Source: JANYGA01 sp031420415
GTDB taxonomy: Bacteria > Vulcanimicrobiota > Vulcanimicrobiia > Vulcanimicrobiales > Vulcanimicrobiaceae
Reading direction: 5' to 3'
Assembly (NCBI GenBank): GCA_031420415.1
Contig: JANOMT010000008.1
Location: forward strand, 1-64,000
Length of the DNA: 64,000 nt
The position numbers and the translations under genes are program-made. The notes beneath the pieces are model-generated. The model was not told the DNA's origin. It searched no databases and was given only the letters and a program-made list of their open reading frames with translations. Numbering within the stretch: the first letter of the stretch is position 1; each line of letters opens with the position of its first letter. Shown one piece after another: positions 1 through 9,952 of this stretch.

Positions 1-1
1 C

Positions 2-1720
2 GGAGCGCAAACGACACGACCCGATGCGACGGTCACGGCGACGGCGATGACATTCTCGCAACTCGCTTCCGCGTACGTGAACGAGAGCGAGAAGCACGAC
101 CCCCTTTTTGCCGACGGCCTCGGCATCCACCGCTACGACGATAAACTCGACGATTATTCCGCAACGGGACACGCCGCACGGATCGCATGGCTCGGAACGT
201 GGCGCGTGCGGATCGGCGATGAGATCGCGAAGGCACCTGGGCGTGAAGATGATGCCGACGCACACGCGCTACTCGATTCGATCGATCTTGAACTCTTCGA
301 AAATGAGACCCTCGCCCCGTGGCGCACCAGTCCGACCGGCTACACATCGGCGATCGGTCAAGCGGCATATTCGCTCACCGGCCGTACCTTCGCGCCGCTC
401 GGAACGCGCATGCAACATCTCGCGGCACGCCTGGCCGCGATACCCGGGATCGTCACCGCGGCCGAGGCGAACCTCACGCATCCCACGCGCGTCGCAACGC
501 TCCAAGCCATCGATGCGAATGCGGGCAATGTCGCGCTCTACACGAGTCTCACATCGCTTGCGAAAACGACGAGCCCCACGACTCGCGCCGCGATCGCAAA
601 ACAGCTTCCGAACGTGCTCGCCGCGCTCGATGGTTTTACGAAATTTCTCAAAACGACACTCTTACCGCGATCGAACGCCAATCCGCGCGTCGGCGCGGTC
701 GTCTTCGATCGCGAAATGCTCCTGGCGAACGGCACCGATCGCACGCGCGCGGATCTCGTTGCCGAGGCGCAAGCCGATTTTACAAAAAATCGCGCCGAAA
801 TGCTGCGTTTGGCGATTCCCTTCGATCGCACGTTCTTCCCGAAAAGTATTGCCGACGAAACGAAATCGAACGCCGTCGACGTCGTCGTGCGCCGCGTGCT
901 CGACAAGCTCGCCGGAGATCACCCCAAGCGTACCGAGATCTTCAACGTCGCACGAAGCGACGTCGACGCGGCGCAAGCATTCCTCGCCGTGCATCCCGTC
1001 ATCGTTCCGCCCGTGCCATCGACGTTACACGTCGTCGCCACGCCGGCATTCATGGCTGGATTTTCCGGCGCCAGCCTCGATCCCGCTGGCCCATTCACGC
1101 CGCTCGGCGAGTCGTTCTATTACATCGATACGATTCCGAAATCGTGGAGTGACGAACGCGTCGCGTCGTATCTGCGCGACTACAACACCTACGAACTCAA
1201 GATGCTCTCGATGCACGAAGCGATGCCGGGTCATTACCTGCAGTTTCGCGCGAACTCAACCGTGCCGTCGCTCGTGCGACGCGCATTTCCCAACGGCTCG
1301 TTTGCCGAAGGATGGGCCGTCTATATCGAAGGCATGATGCTCGATGCGGGCTATGGTGATAACGATCCGCGTCTGCGTCTCTTCCAACTCAAATGGCGCT
1401 TACGCGAAGAAGCCAATACGCTCATCGATGCAGGCTTCCATACGGGCGACCTCACCGAAGCGCGCTGCCACGATCTCCTCGAACGTCAGGCCTATCAAGA
1501 GAAATCGGAGGCGCAAACCAAATGGCATCGCCTCCAACTCTCGCACGATCAACTCTCGTCGTACTACACGGGCCTCTCGGCAATCCGTCGCGTCGAAGCC
1601 GCCGAGCGCGTGCGGCTAGGCCCCGCATTCGACGTTGCTACGTTCAACGCACGGCTCCTCGCCATGGGCAGCGTCGAACCGCGCTACATCGCGACCCTGC
1701 TCGAGCCCGCCTCGCCGTAG
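2..1720 (+). CDS. DUF885 family protein, probable exported metallo-hydrolase (5' end outside window)
   Basis: The reading frame is open to the left edge of the window, and the residues before the first ATG (at 47) are a Thr/Ala-rich linker. The true start, probably with a signal peptide, therefore lies upstream and the gene is 5'-partial. From the ATG there are 557 codons, close to the usual length of this family. The C-terminal half carries the DUF885 metal-site signature HEAMPGH followed by Q, and further on EGWAVYIE, which gives the HExxPGH...EGWA arrangement of a zinc-dependent hydrolase. Substrate is unknown; family members have been linked to peptide or ester hydrolysis. It ends four bases before the convergent EthD-like gene. 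The family call is firm, the function is not. Confidence 0.85.
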   Translation, partial: GAQTTRPDATVTATAMTFSQLASAYVNESEKHDPLFADGLGIHRYDDKLDDYSATGHAARIAWLGTWRVRIGDEIAKAPGREDDADAHALLDSIDLELFENETLAPWRTSPTGYTSAIGQAAYSLTGRTFAPLGTRMQHLAARLAAIPGIVTAAEANLTHPTRVATLQAIDANAGNVALYTSLTSLAKTTSPTTRAAIAKQLPNVLAALDGFTKFLKTTLLPRSNANPRVGAVVFDREMLLANGTDRTRADLVAEAQADFTKNRAEMLRLAIPFDRTFFPKSIADETKSNAVDVVVRRVLDKLAGDHPKRTEIFNVARSDVDAAQAFLAVHPVIVPPVPSTLHVVATPAFMAGFSGASLDPAGPFTPLGESFYYIDTIPKSWSDERVASYLRDYNTYELKMLSMHEAMPGHYLQFRANSTVPSLVRRAFPNGSFAEGWAVYIEGMMLDAGYGDNDPRLRLFQLKWRLREEANTLIDAGFHTGDLTEARCHDLLERQAYQEKSEAQTKWHRLQLSHDQLSSYYTGLSAIRRVEAAERVRLGPAFDVATFNARLLAMGSVEPRYIATLLEPASP

Positions 1721-1723
1721 CTC

Positions 1724-2137
1724 TTAGGCGACGGGCTTGACCTCGAACATCGTAATGTCCACGCCCGCTTGCGCGAAGTTTGCAAGATCGGCGACGGTTG
1801 TCGCGCCCTGCGTGGAGCCGAGAGCGGCCTTGATCGCTTCGAGTGAATCGAAGCCCAGTTCGGCGAAAAACGAATACGTGCCCGACGGTTTGCCGTCGGG
1901 CGTTAGGATCAGAGAACGATTGACCACGTAGGACCGCAAGCCGGGAAGCTTCGACGCTTTGCCGACGTGCGTCCCGAAATAGTACGCTTCGAACGCCGCT
2001 TGGTCTTTGGGCGTCTTGTAGAAAACGACGAGCTTCGCGCCGTCGGCTTTGGTCTGGGCGGTTGCGGCGAGAGGAGCGATCGCAACGATCGTTGCGACGC
2101 CGATTCCAGCAAGAAGTGATGTGCGTGATACGTTCAT
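1724..2137 (-). CDS. Exported EthD-family (ferredoxin-like dimeric alpha/beta barrel) protein
   Basis: 137 residues. The start at 2137 is the ATG that puts a classical signal peptide first: MNVSR, a hydrophobic stretch, and cleavage near ATAQ at about residue 27. The mature part begins KLVVFYKTPKDQAAFEAYYFGTH, the typical first strand and helix of EthD-like proteins, which are small ferredoxin-fold dimers. They were first noted next to ETBE-degrading P450s but occur widely without known function. An exported EthD protein is a little unusual. The open frame extends further upstream without coding character. It is convergent with the DUF885 gene. Confidence 0.8.
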   Translation of the reverse strand: MNVSRTSLLAGIGVATIVAIAPLAATAQTKADGAKLVVFYKTPKDQAAFEAYYFGTHVGKASKLPGLRSYVVNRSLILTPDGKPSGTYSFFAELGFDSLEAIKAALGSTQGATTVADLANFAQAGVDITMFEVKPVA

Positions 2138-2241
2138 CCCGCTACGATAGGCTAGCGAGCGACTCATCACAACCGTATGATTTACATCTAGGCCGACCGG
2201 CAGACACAAGCGATCTCTCCCAACGCTGATTCTCGCCACAC

Positions 2242-3162
2242 TCAGACCAAGCCGGTAAAACCACGCGGAACCAGCACGCGTAGCGCGCGGGCATCGACGG
2301 AGAATTTCGCGGGGGTTTCGCCAAACGCTTCTCCGTCGATATCGAGATATTGCTTCGGAGACGTCGTCACCGTGATCTCCGGCGCCGAAAAATACTCTGC
2401 ATCCGCAAGCGTCGTCTGTCGATGCCGATAAAAGGCGATAAACATATTCGCGATTTCCCAACGCGAACAACCGCTCGTCGTAAAGAGTGCGAGTTCGCCA
2501 TCGACGATCGTCGCGTCAGGCAAGATCGGCGTGAATCCAAAGAATCGGCCGTTCGCAATAATGATCTGGTGCGTTCGCACGCGCACGTCGTTATGACCCC
2601 AACGTACGTGGGCGTCGAAAGAGCTACTGCGAAAGAGAGGGCCGACACCGGCGACTGCATAAGCGAGCGGACCGAGCAGCTTCTTCGAAATGTTCGACGT
2701 TGCGCGCGCGATCGTCGAAGAAAGTCCGATCGTTGCAAAATTCGCGAAGTGCCGGCCATTGACGATGCCGAGATCGACTCGCGCGACGGTACCATTCACG
2801 ATCGCATCGACGGCGTTCTCGAGCGTTGGCGGTGCGATTCCGAGCGTTTGTGCGAAACTGTTGCCCGTTCCGAGCGGCAAGACGCCGAGGACGCTATCGG
2901 TATGTGCGAACGCGCCGACGACGGAGGTCATCGAACCATCACCCCCCGCCACGAGCACGTAGCGCCGACCGTCGGCGATCGCGCCCTTTACCCGCGCGAG
3001 CATGTCCTCGCCGCGCTGGACGGTATGCGAGGCCGCCACGTGCACGCCATGCCGTTGCAAGAGTTCGATCGCCTCAGCGAATCGCGAAGCCGTCATGCGA
3101 GAATGAAGATTTCCGACGACGACGACAGATTTCGTTTCGGTATCGACGTTCGCGGCGGTCAT
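2242..3162 (-). CDS. Diacylglycerol/sphingosine kinase-family lipid kinase (DagK/YegS-like)
   Basis: 306 residues, the usual size for bacterial YegS/DgkB-type lipid kinases. The N-terminal nucleotide-binding domain shows GGDGS at residues 73-77 and PLGTGNSFA near 96-104, the two hallmark loops of the DAGK catalytic fold. The C-terminal beta-rich domain carries the substrate side. It would phosphorylate a diacylglycerol-like lipid (or another long-chain alcohol) with ATP at the membrane face. Because YegS-like enzymes differ in lipid preference, the substrate is left open. ATG start at 3162; no strong ribosome binding site is visible. A small basic-protein gene lies upstream in the same direction. 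Confidence 0.88.
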   Translation of the reverse strand: MTAANVDTETKSVVVVGNLHSRMTASRFAEAIELLQRHGVHVAASHTVQRGEDMLARVKGAIADGRRYVLVAGGDGSMTSVVGAFAHTDSVLGVLPLGTGNSFAQTLGIAPPTLENAVDAIVNGTVARVDLGIVNGRHFANFATIGLSSTIARATSNISKKLLGPLAYAVAGVGPLFRSSSFDAHVRWGHNDVRVRTHQIIIANGRFFGFTPILPDATIVDGELALFTTSGCSRWEIANMFIAFYRHRQTTLADAEYFSAPEITVTTSPKQYLDIDGEAFGETPAKFSVDARALRVLVPRGFTGLV

Positions 3163-3210
3163 GGTGGAGTTGCTACCCGCATGCGCGAACTCGCAACCAC
3201 GGCACCCCCG

Positions 3211-3480
3211 TCAGTTGTACGACTGGCGAACCCGTGCCAGCATCATCCGATCGCTCGCGACGCGGCCGTTGCTCAAAAGCACCGTCACACCACAATCCGG
3301 ATACGCATCGCGGAAACGTAAACGCTTCCAATCGGCGACGGTGTGGCGTTCGCGTGCGCGACGCTCGTATTGACGTTTGTAGCTTTTCATTTTGATGGGC
3401 TGCGTCGTCGTCGCTGCGATATCGACGGCGAACCCTTCGAGTTCTCGTATCTCGGATTGAATTTTTTCGATCGTAAGCAT
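3211..3480 (-). CDS. Small basic hypothetical protein
   Basis: 89 residues, rich in Arg and Lys, starting MLTIEKIQSEI and containing a central KMKSYKRQYERRARERHTV segment. No family is recognised and no membrane segment or signal peptide is seen. It lies 48 bases upstream of the lipid kinase gene in the same direction and could be co-transcribed with it. No Shine-Dalgarno sequence precedes the ATG on this strand. The coding status rests on codon usage, position and filling of an otherwise empty interval, so it is only moderately sure. Confidence 0.5.
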   Translation of the reverse strand: MLTIEKIQSEIRELEGFAVDIAATTTQPIKMKSYKRQYERRARERHTVADWKRLRFRDAYPDCGVTVLLSNGRVASDRMMLARVRQSYN

Positions 3481-3493
3481 AGGAGGCTATTAG

Positions 3494-3550
3494 ATGGTCG
3501 GAACGCGCCGGGCCTTTATTTTCCGTAAAACCGTGATTGACTATGACTAA
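3494..3550 (+). other. 18-codon ORF behind a perfect Shine-Dalgarno
   Basis: AGGAGG at 3481-3486 is followed seven bases later by ATG at 3494 and an 18-codon frame ending TAA at 3550. The peptide would be MVGTRRAFIFRKTVIDYD. It sits on the opposite strand to both neighbours in an AT-richer spacer. Directly after it is a 6-bp inverted repeat, CTAATT/AATTAG, at about 3554-3568. It could be a leader peptide or small protein, or simply chance. Confidence 0.25.
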
Positions 3551-3564
3551 TATCTAATTAAGAA

Positions 3565-4935
3565 TTAGCTAGCAAACGTGTCCGCAACGTCGTCGAGCCG
3601 CTTATCGAGCGCCGTCCGCACTTCATCGCGAAGGGCGTCTCCGGGAAATCGCGCGATCGCGGGTTCGAAAAATGCGAGCGCGAGCATCCGCTCCGCGCGA
3701 CCTCGCGAGATACCGCGCGTCCGAACGTAAAAGAGCTGATCCTCGTCGAGCGAGCCGATGGTGGCCGCGTGTGCGGCCGCGATATCGTTCGTCGCGATCT
3801 CGAGTGAGGGAACGACTTCCAGATACGCGTTACGCGAGAGAACGAGCCCGTCGATGCGCGTCACCGTATCCGAACGGTGCGCCGCGGTCCCAATCGTGAC
3901 GTCGCATGCGACGCGACCCACACCGCGATCGATCGCAGCCGCGCGAACGATGCTCTGCGAGATACTCCCTTCGCCGACGTGCGCGCACGTGACGCGCAGA
4001 TCGACATTTCCGAAGCCACTTGCGAACGCGAGTTCGTTCGTTTCCGCCGACGACGCGGTTCCGACGAGTTCGCTTGCGACCATCGAGCGCACGAGCGCGC
4101 CGCCGAGCTCTGCAAGATGCCACGCGACGGTGGCACCACTCGCGCAACGCGCCGCGCGCGACATGATGATTCGCGCGCCATCGTCGATCTCTTGAACGAC
4201 GACGTAATCCACACGCGCCCCGGCCGCGATCTCGAGTTCCACCGTCCCACAGACGAATGCGTCGAGGTTTCCAACGTGGCGCTCGACGATCGTCGCGCGT
4301 GCGTTCGCACCGACGCGGATGACGATCTGCGGAAAGATCGCTTGCGCCGCGCCGGGCGCGCCCGTCCACACGATCTGCACCGGTGCGTCGAGGACGATTC
4401 CCGGCGGTACTTCGACGTACGCGCCGCAATTTTGAAATGCCGTCGCGAGCGCGCTGAATCGATCGCCGTCGATCCGCACGATGTGGCCGAGGATATCGCG
4501 CGCCGCTCCGGCGCGCACGGCGTCGGCGAGCGCGACGATCGTCAGACGATCGTCGCCGCGCGTCGCACCCGGTTGCAGATAGGTGCTGCCGGTGTGCACG
4601 ATGCCACCTGAGTTCTCGACGGCGAGCGAGGGCGCGTCGCCAAGGGAATCATTCGCGGGCATCGCACGCGTCTGCGGCAAGGTGGCGACACGTACGCGCC
4701 CCGACGACCAGACGAGGTCCTCGAAGCCGAGAGCTTCATAATCGTGACGGAGCCGCACGTGGCGTGGGATGCGCTGCCGAGCGCTATCGAGATACCTCGC
4801 GAGCGCGGTGCGTCGAACCGAGGCCGTTACGGCCCCGCCGCTCGACGATCCAATTTCTTCGAGCTCGTCGATAGCGAAGTCGAGGGTCGACGTCGTCGGT
4901 GAAAATGCGAGCGATTCGGTGCGTGAAGCGGGCAT
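3565..4935 (-). CDS. sufD: SufD-like Fe-S cluster scaffold subunit
   Basis: About 456 residues from the ATG at 4935 (MPASRTES...); an earlier in-frame ATG would add about 38 residues. The C-terminal part has the SufB/SufD beta-helix ending with EIATNDIAAAHAATIGSLDEDQ-type sequence followed by FYVRTRGI, the conserved core that contributes the His ligand in the SufBC2D scaffold. The N-terminal RHDYEALGFEDL motif favours SufD over SufB. In the SUF pathway it works with SufB and the ATPase SufC to assemble Fe-S clusters in the cytoplasm. No sufB, sufC or sufS is adjacent: the gene stands alone, divergent from tsaD. PurF and other Fe-S enzymes in the window would depend on the pathway. Confidence 0.82.
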   Translation of the reverse strand: MPASRTESLAFSPTTSTLDFAIDELEEIGSSSGGAVTASVRRTALARYLDSARQRIPRHVRLRHDYEALGFEDLVWSSGRVRVATLPQTRAMPANDSLGDAPSLAVENSGGIVHTGSTYLQPGATRGDDRLTIVALADAVRAGAARDILGHIVRIDGDRFSALATAFQNCGAYVEVPPGIVLDAPVQIVWTGAPGAAQAIFPQIVIRVGANARATIVERHVGNLDAFVCGTVELEIAAGARVDYVVVQEIDDGARIIMSRAARCASGATVAWHLAELGGALVRSMVASELVGTASSAETNELAFASGFGNVDLRVTCAHVGEGSISQSIVRAAAIDRGVGRVACDVTIGTAAHRSDTVTRIDGLVLSRNAYLEVVPSLEIATNDIAAAHAATIGSLDEDQLFYVRTRGISRGRAERMLALAFFEPAIARFPGDALRDEVRTALDKRLDDVADTFAS

Positions 4936-5159
4936 GACGGAAGCTGCGCGTTGCACGGCCGGACCCCAACTCCCCTCTACGGACGTTTTTAAGAGGACCT
5001 TACTCTCGCCGATCGCTATCGCGAACGCAGCGCTCGCTTCAATCTCCATCGATAAGATGCCAAGATCGCGGTTGCGCCTCCGCGAGGATTTCGTTGACAT
5101 CATCGGGCGCTGATGCCGACCCGGAGCGGCAGCGCATGATCGCGAACGAAATTCTCACC

Positions 5160-6176
5160 ATGCTGCTTCTGGGAATCGAGACGTCGTGCGACGACACGGC
5201 GACGGCCGTCGTCCGCGACGGCAAGACCGCGCTCTCCAACGTCTCGACGAATCAAGACGCGTTTCACGCGAAATTCGGCGGCATCGTCCCGGAGATCGCG
5301 AGCCGCCAGCATTTAGCGCTTTTGAGCGCGGCGATCCAAGACGCGCTCGAACGCGCGAACGTTACGCTTGCCGATCTCGACGGCATCGCGGTGACGGCGG
5401 GACCGGGGCTCGTCGGTAGTCTCGTCATCGGCGTCGCGTCGGCGAAAGCAGTCGCGTATGCGGCGCGCAAACCGCTCTACGCCGTCAACCATCTTCACGG
5501 CCATATTTTCGCGCCGTTCATCGACTCCGGCATCGAGCCGACGTATCCGTTTCTGGCGCTCCTGGTCTCGGGCGGTCACTCGCAGATCGTCGCCGTCCAC
5601 AGTCCGACGGTTCTTCGCATCGTTGCGAAAACGCGCGACGATGCCGCAGGTGAAGCTTTCGACAAAACCGCGCGCCTCCTCGGGTTGCCCTTTCCCGGCG
5701 GCCCCGAGATCGATCGCCTCTCGCGTGCGGGCGACCCCAAATCGATCGCTTTTCCCCGCTACCGCGCACCCGGCGACGCGCTCGACATGTCGTTTTCGGG
5801 AATTAAAACGGCGGTAAAGTATTTTCTCGATACCGATGCCGGTCGCGCCGCGAATCCCGCTGATATCGCCGCTTCGTTTCAAGCGGCGGTCGTCGACGTC
5901 CTCATCGATCGACTCGATCGCGCATCGCGACGCGCCGCGTATACGGTAGCCGTGCTCTCGGGCGGCGTCGCCGCAAACTCCGCGCTCCAAACGGCATTCC
6001 GGGCATGGGCCGAGCGTCGGGGAATCGCCTGCGCCATTCCCCACATGCGCTTCTGTACCGATAATGCCGCGATGATCGCAGCAGCTGCCGACCGCCAAGG
6101 CGAATTCGTGCGCTGCGATCCGCGAACGCTAACGGCGAACCCCGCACTCCCCTTCGAAGCGCGGCTGAGCGGCTAG
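5160..6176 (+). CDS. tsaD: tRNA N6-adenosine threonylcarbamoyltransferase
   Basis: 338 residues from the ATG at 5160, which gives the standard N-terminus MLLLGIETSCDDT. Upstream in-frame ATGs would add sequence not seen in the family. It transfers the threonylcarbamoyl group from TC-AMP to A37 of ANN-decoding tRNAs, together with TsaB and TsaE. The metal-binding motif NHLHGH (H111, H115) and the late CTDNAAM motif are present, and SGGHSQ and the actin-like ATPase fold motifs are intact. TTGACA lies upstream at about 5094, a possible -35. Its stop codon overlaps the stop of the convergent purN fusion: CTAG at 6173-6176 is read TAG on both strands. Confidence 0.96.
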   Translation: MLLLGIETSCDDTATAVVRDGKTALSNVSTNQDAFHAKFGGIVPEIASRQHLALLSAAIQDALERANVTLADLDGIAVTAGPGLVGSLVIGVASAKAVAYAARKPLYAVNHLHGHIFAPFIDSGIEPTYPFLALLVSGGHSQIVAVHSPTVLRIVAKTRDDAAGEAFDKTARLLGLPFPGGPEIDRLSRAGDPKSIAFPRYRAPGDALDMSFSGIKTAVKYFLDTDAGRAANPADIAASFQAAVVDVLIDRLDRASRRAAYTVAVLSGGVAANSALQTAFRAWAERRGIACAIPHMRFCTDNAAMIAAAADRQGEFVRCDPRTLTANPALPFEARLSG

Positions 6177-7300
6177 GGCCGCTCGCGCGCCCAGCGCCCG
6201 ATCGCGATCTCCGTGACGCGCCGTTCGAGAGTGTGTAATGCTAATTCCAGCTCCGCGCGATCGCGATCCGCGGGGAGGTGGAGCGGCGCGCGCGCGTAGA
6301 CGCGGCCGCGGTCGACCGCGACGCCGACGCGATGCATCGTCGCGCCGCTCCAACCGAGCCCCGCCGCTAGCGCCTCGTCGAAAGCGTGTGCGCCGCGAAA
6401 CGCCGGAATCTCGACGCCGTCGGGCATCGTGATCGTATCGAGTGCGAAATCGTAGGGCAGCATCGCGGGATGAATATTGAGCGTCTCGGGAAAACGCGCG
6501 AGAAACGTCGCGGGCAAGACGTGCATCCAGCCGAGCAACAACACGAGATCAGGCGACGTCGCGGCGACCGTTGCGATCACGCGGTCGTCGAACGCGTCGC
6601 GCGTTTCGGTCGCGCGATCCCACGCGACCATGTGAGCGGCGACACCCGTGTCGCGGGCGCGTTCGAGCGCGAGCGCTCGTGGCCGATTCGCGACGAGCGC
6701 CGTCACCTCGAAGGGGACGCGGCCCGCAGCCGAAGCCTCGAGGACGCCTGCGAAATTACTACCGTTTCCCGACGCGAGCACCGTCGTGCGATAGCGTCGC
6801 TCGAGCCGATCGTCGACGCGTTGAACGAAGCGCGCATTCGCATGGTGTTCGAGAAACGCGATGTGCGCTGCGTCGTCGACCGCGGGCACGATCGCCTGCC
6901 GGTACCCACGCTCGCGCGTCGAGAATGCGGCGGCGTGGAGCAACGTCCGGCCGATGCCGCGGCCGCGCGCCGCAGGCACGACACCGAGCGGACCGACGAT
7001 GCCCACACCATCGCGCGCCATCCAAAACCGCAGATCGTCGTAGGCGAGCCCGCGCGCGTCGAAAGCCGCAAAACCGACGAGTTCGCCCGCTTCGTGCGCG
7101 AGCCAAATGCCGCCCGCGGCCGCTTCATGCGATGCCGTGCCGCCGAAGCGATCGTCGATCCACGCAAGGACGCGCTCGGGCGTACGATGTTCGCGACTGC
7201 AATAAATTCCGCGTTCCCGATCGAGCGCCTCGATCTCGTGGTGGACCTCGTCTTGAATGAAGAGCGGGTCGTCGAGATCGATCAGCAGATGGGCCGACAT
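6173..7300 (-). CDS. purN: GNAT acetyltransferase - PurN (GAR transformylase) fusion
   Basis: 375 residues with two domains. Residues about 60-168 form a GNAT domain with the acetyl-CoA loop RGRGIG at 112-117. Residues 170-375 form a formyltransferase domain beginning TTVLASGNGSNF, as PurN does. The catalytic set is present: N275 and H277 in NIHPAMLP, and D330 in VDRG. Between NIHP and the usual GAHA element there is an insertion of about 15 residues (DTITMPDGVEIPAFR region) not found in standard PurN. PurN converts GAR to FGAR with 10-formyl-THF, step 3 of purine synthesis. The gene starts directly after the purM stop (TAGATG), so the two are translationally coupled. The partner substrate of the GNAT half is unknown. 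Confidence 0.88.
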   Translation of the reverse strand: MSAHLLIDLDDPLFIQDEVHHEIEALDRERGIYCSREHRTPERVLAWIDDRFGGTASHEAAAGGIWLAHEAGELVGFAAFDARGLAYDDLRFWMARDGVGIVGPLGVVPAARGRGIGRTLLHAAAFSTRERGYRQAIVPAVDDAAHIAFLEHHANARFVQRVDDRLERRYRTTVLASGNGSNFAGVLEASAAGRVPFEVTALVANRPRALALERARDTGVAAHMVAWDRATETRDAFDDRVIATVAATSPDLVLLLGWMHVLPATFLARFPETLNIHPAMLPYDFALDTITMPDGVEIPAFRGAHAFDEALAAGLGWSGATMHRVGVAVDRGRVYARAPLHLPADRDRAELELALHTLERRVTEIAIGRWARERP

Positions 7301-8371
7301 CTAGCCGCGCGCGGGGTGTACGATAACGGGCAGATCACCCGCGAAGCGCTCTTCCACCCAGCCGATGACGCGAGCGCCTGGCCATGCCGCAGTCGCTTGC
7401 GCCGCTTCAGCGCGCGGGACGATGAGCGTGTAGCCGATGCCCATATTGAGCGTGCGATATTTTTCGGCGTGTTCGAGGTTGCCGCGGCGTACGAGTTCCG
7501 CTATGAGCGGCGGCACGCTCCAGCGGGACGCTTCGAAAACGGCTTTGCACGTTGGCGGAAGCGTGCGCGGAACGTTCTCCAAAAGACCGCCGCCCGTAAT
7601 GTGCGCCATCGATTTCACGTCGGCGACGGCATCGATCGCGCGCACGGCGGGTGCGTACGACGGGTGCTCGACGAGGAGTGCGTCGAGCCACGTCACACCG
7701 GGTTCCGCGCCCGGAAGCTGCGAGCGCCACTCCGCCTTGGGCACGATCGCGCGCGCGAGGGAGTAACCGTTGGTGTGGAGGCCGATCGCGGGAAGGCCCA
7801 CGATCGCATCGCCCGCTTCGACGCGCGCGGGGTCGGGAACACGCGCGCGATCGACCATGCCGACGATCGTGCCCGCGAGATCGAAGTGCCCTTCCTGATA
7901 GAGACCCGGCATTTCGGCTGTTTCGCCGCCGAGCAGCGCGCAATCGTTCGCCCGACACGCGCGCTGCACGCCCGCGACGATCTCGCCCGCAATGTCGGGA
8001 TCGAGTTTGCCGACCGCGAGATAATCCAGAAAGAAGAGCGGCTTTGCGTTGACGACGAGAATATCGTTGACGCAATGGTTGACGAGATCGGCACCGACGC
8101 TGCCGTAGCGCTCGGCTTCCGCCGCGATGAGGATCTTCGTCCCGACGCCATCAGCCGACCCGACGAGCGCGCGCGTCGAGTCGCCGGGCATTTCGAAAAG
8201 GCCGCTAAACCCACCGATGGCCCCAAGTTGGCTCGGATGCCGCCACTGCGACGTCACGTCCTTATAACGCGCGATTGCGGCGTTGCCTGCGGAGATGTCG
8301 ACACCGGCTCGCGCGTAGGCATCGGGGAGGGGCGCGTCGCTCGATGCTCGCAATTCGTCCGAATTCCGCAT
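7301..8371 (-). CDS. purM: Phosphoribosylformylglycinamidine cyclo-ligase (AIR synthetase)
   Basis: About 356 residues from ATG 8371; a TTG seven codons earlier (8392) is possible. It makes AIR from FGAM and ATP, step 5 of purine synthesis. Typical motifs are the N-terminal YARAGVDI, SADGVGTK, the metal/nucleotide site NHCVNDI, GGETAEMPG, and ITGGGLLENVPR. The length matches the family. It is the first gene of a purM-purN pair and diverges from pepA, whose ATG is 35 bases away, so both promoters must sit in or overlap this short interval. There is no clear Shine-Dalgarno before 8371. Confidence 0.96.
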   Translation of the reverse strand: MRNSDELRASSDAPLPDAYARAGVDISAGNAAIARYKDVTSQWRHPSQLGAIGGFSGLFEMPGDSTRALVGSADGVGTKILIAAEAERYGSVGADLVNHCVNDILVVNAKPLFFLDYLAVGKLDPDIAGEIVAGVQRACRANDCALLGGETAEMPGLYQEGHFDLAGTIVGMVDRARVPDPARVEAGDAIVGLPAIGLHTNGYSLARAIVPKAEWRSQLPGAEPGVTWLDALLVEHPSYAPAVRAIDAVADVKSMAHITGGGLLENVPRTLPPTCKAVFEASRWSVPPLIAELVRRGNLEHAEKYRTLNMGIGYTLIVPRAEAAQATAAWPGARVIGWVEERFAGDLPVIVHPARG

Positions 8372-8406
8372 AACCGGATCGTCTTCAACCAACTGAAAGG
8401 TACGTC

Positions 8407-9945
<1,539 letters not shown>

Positions 9946-9952
9946 CACGCGG

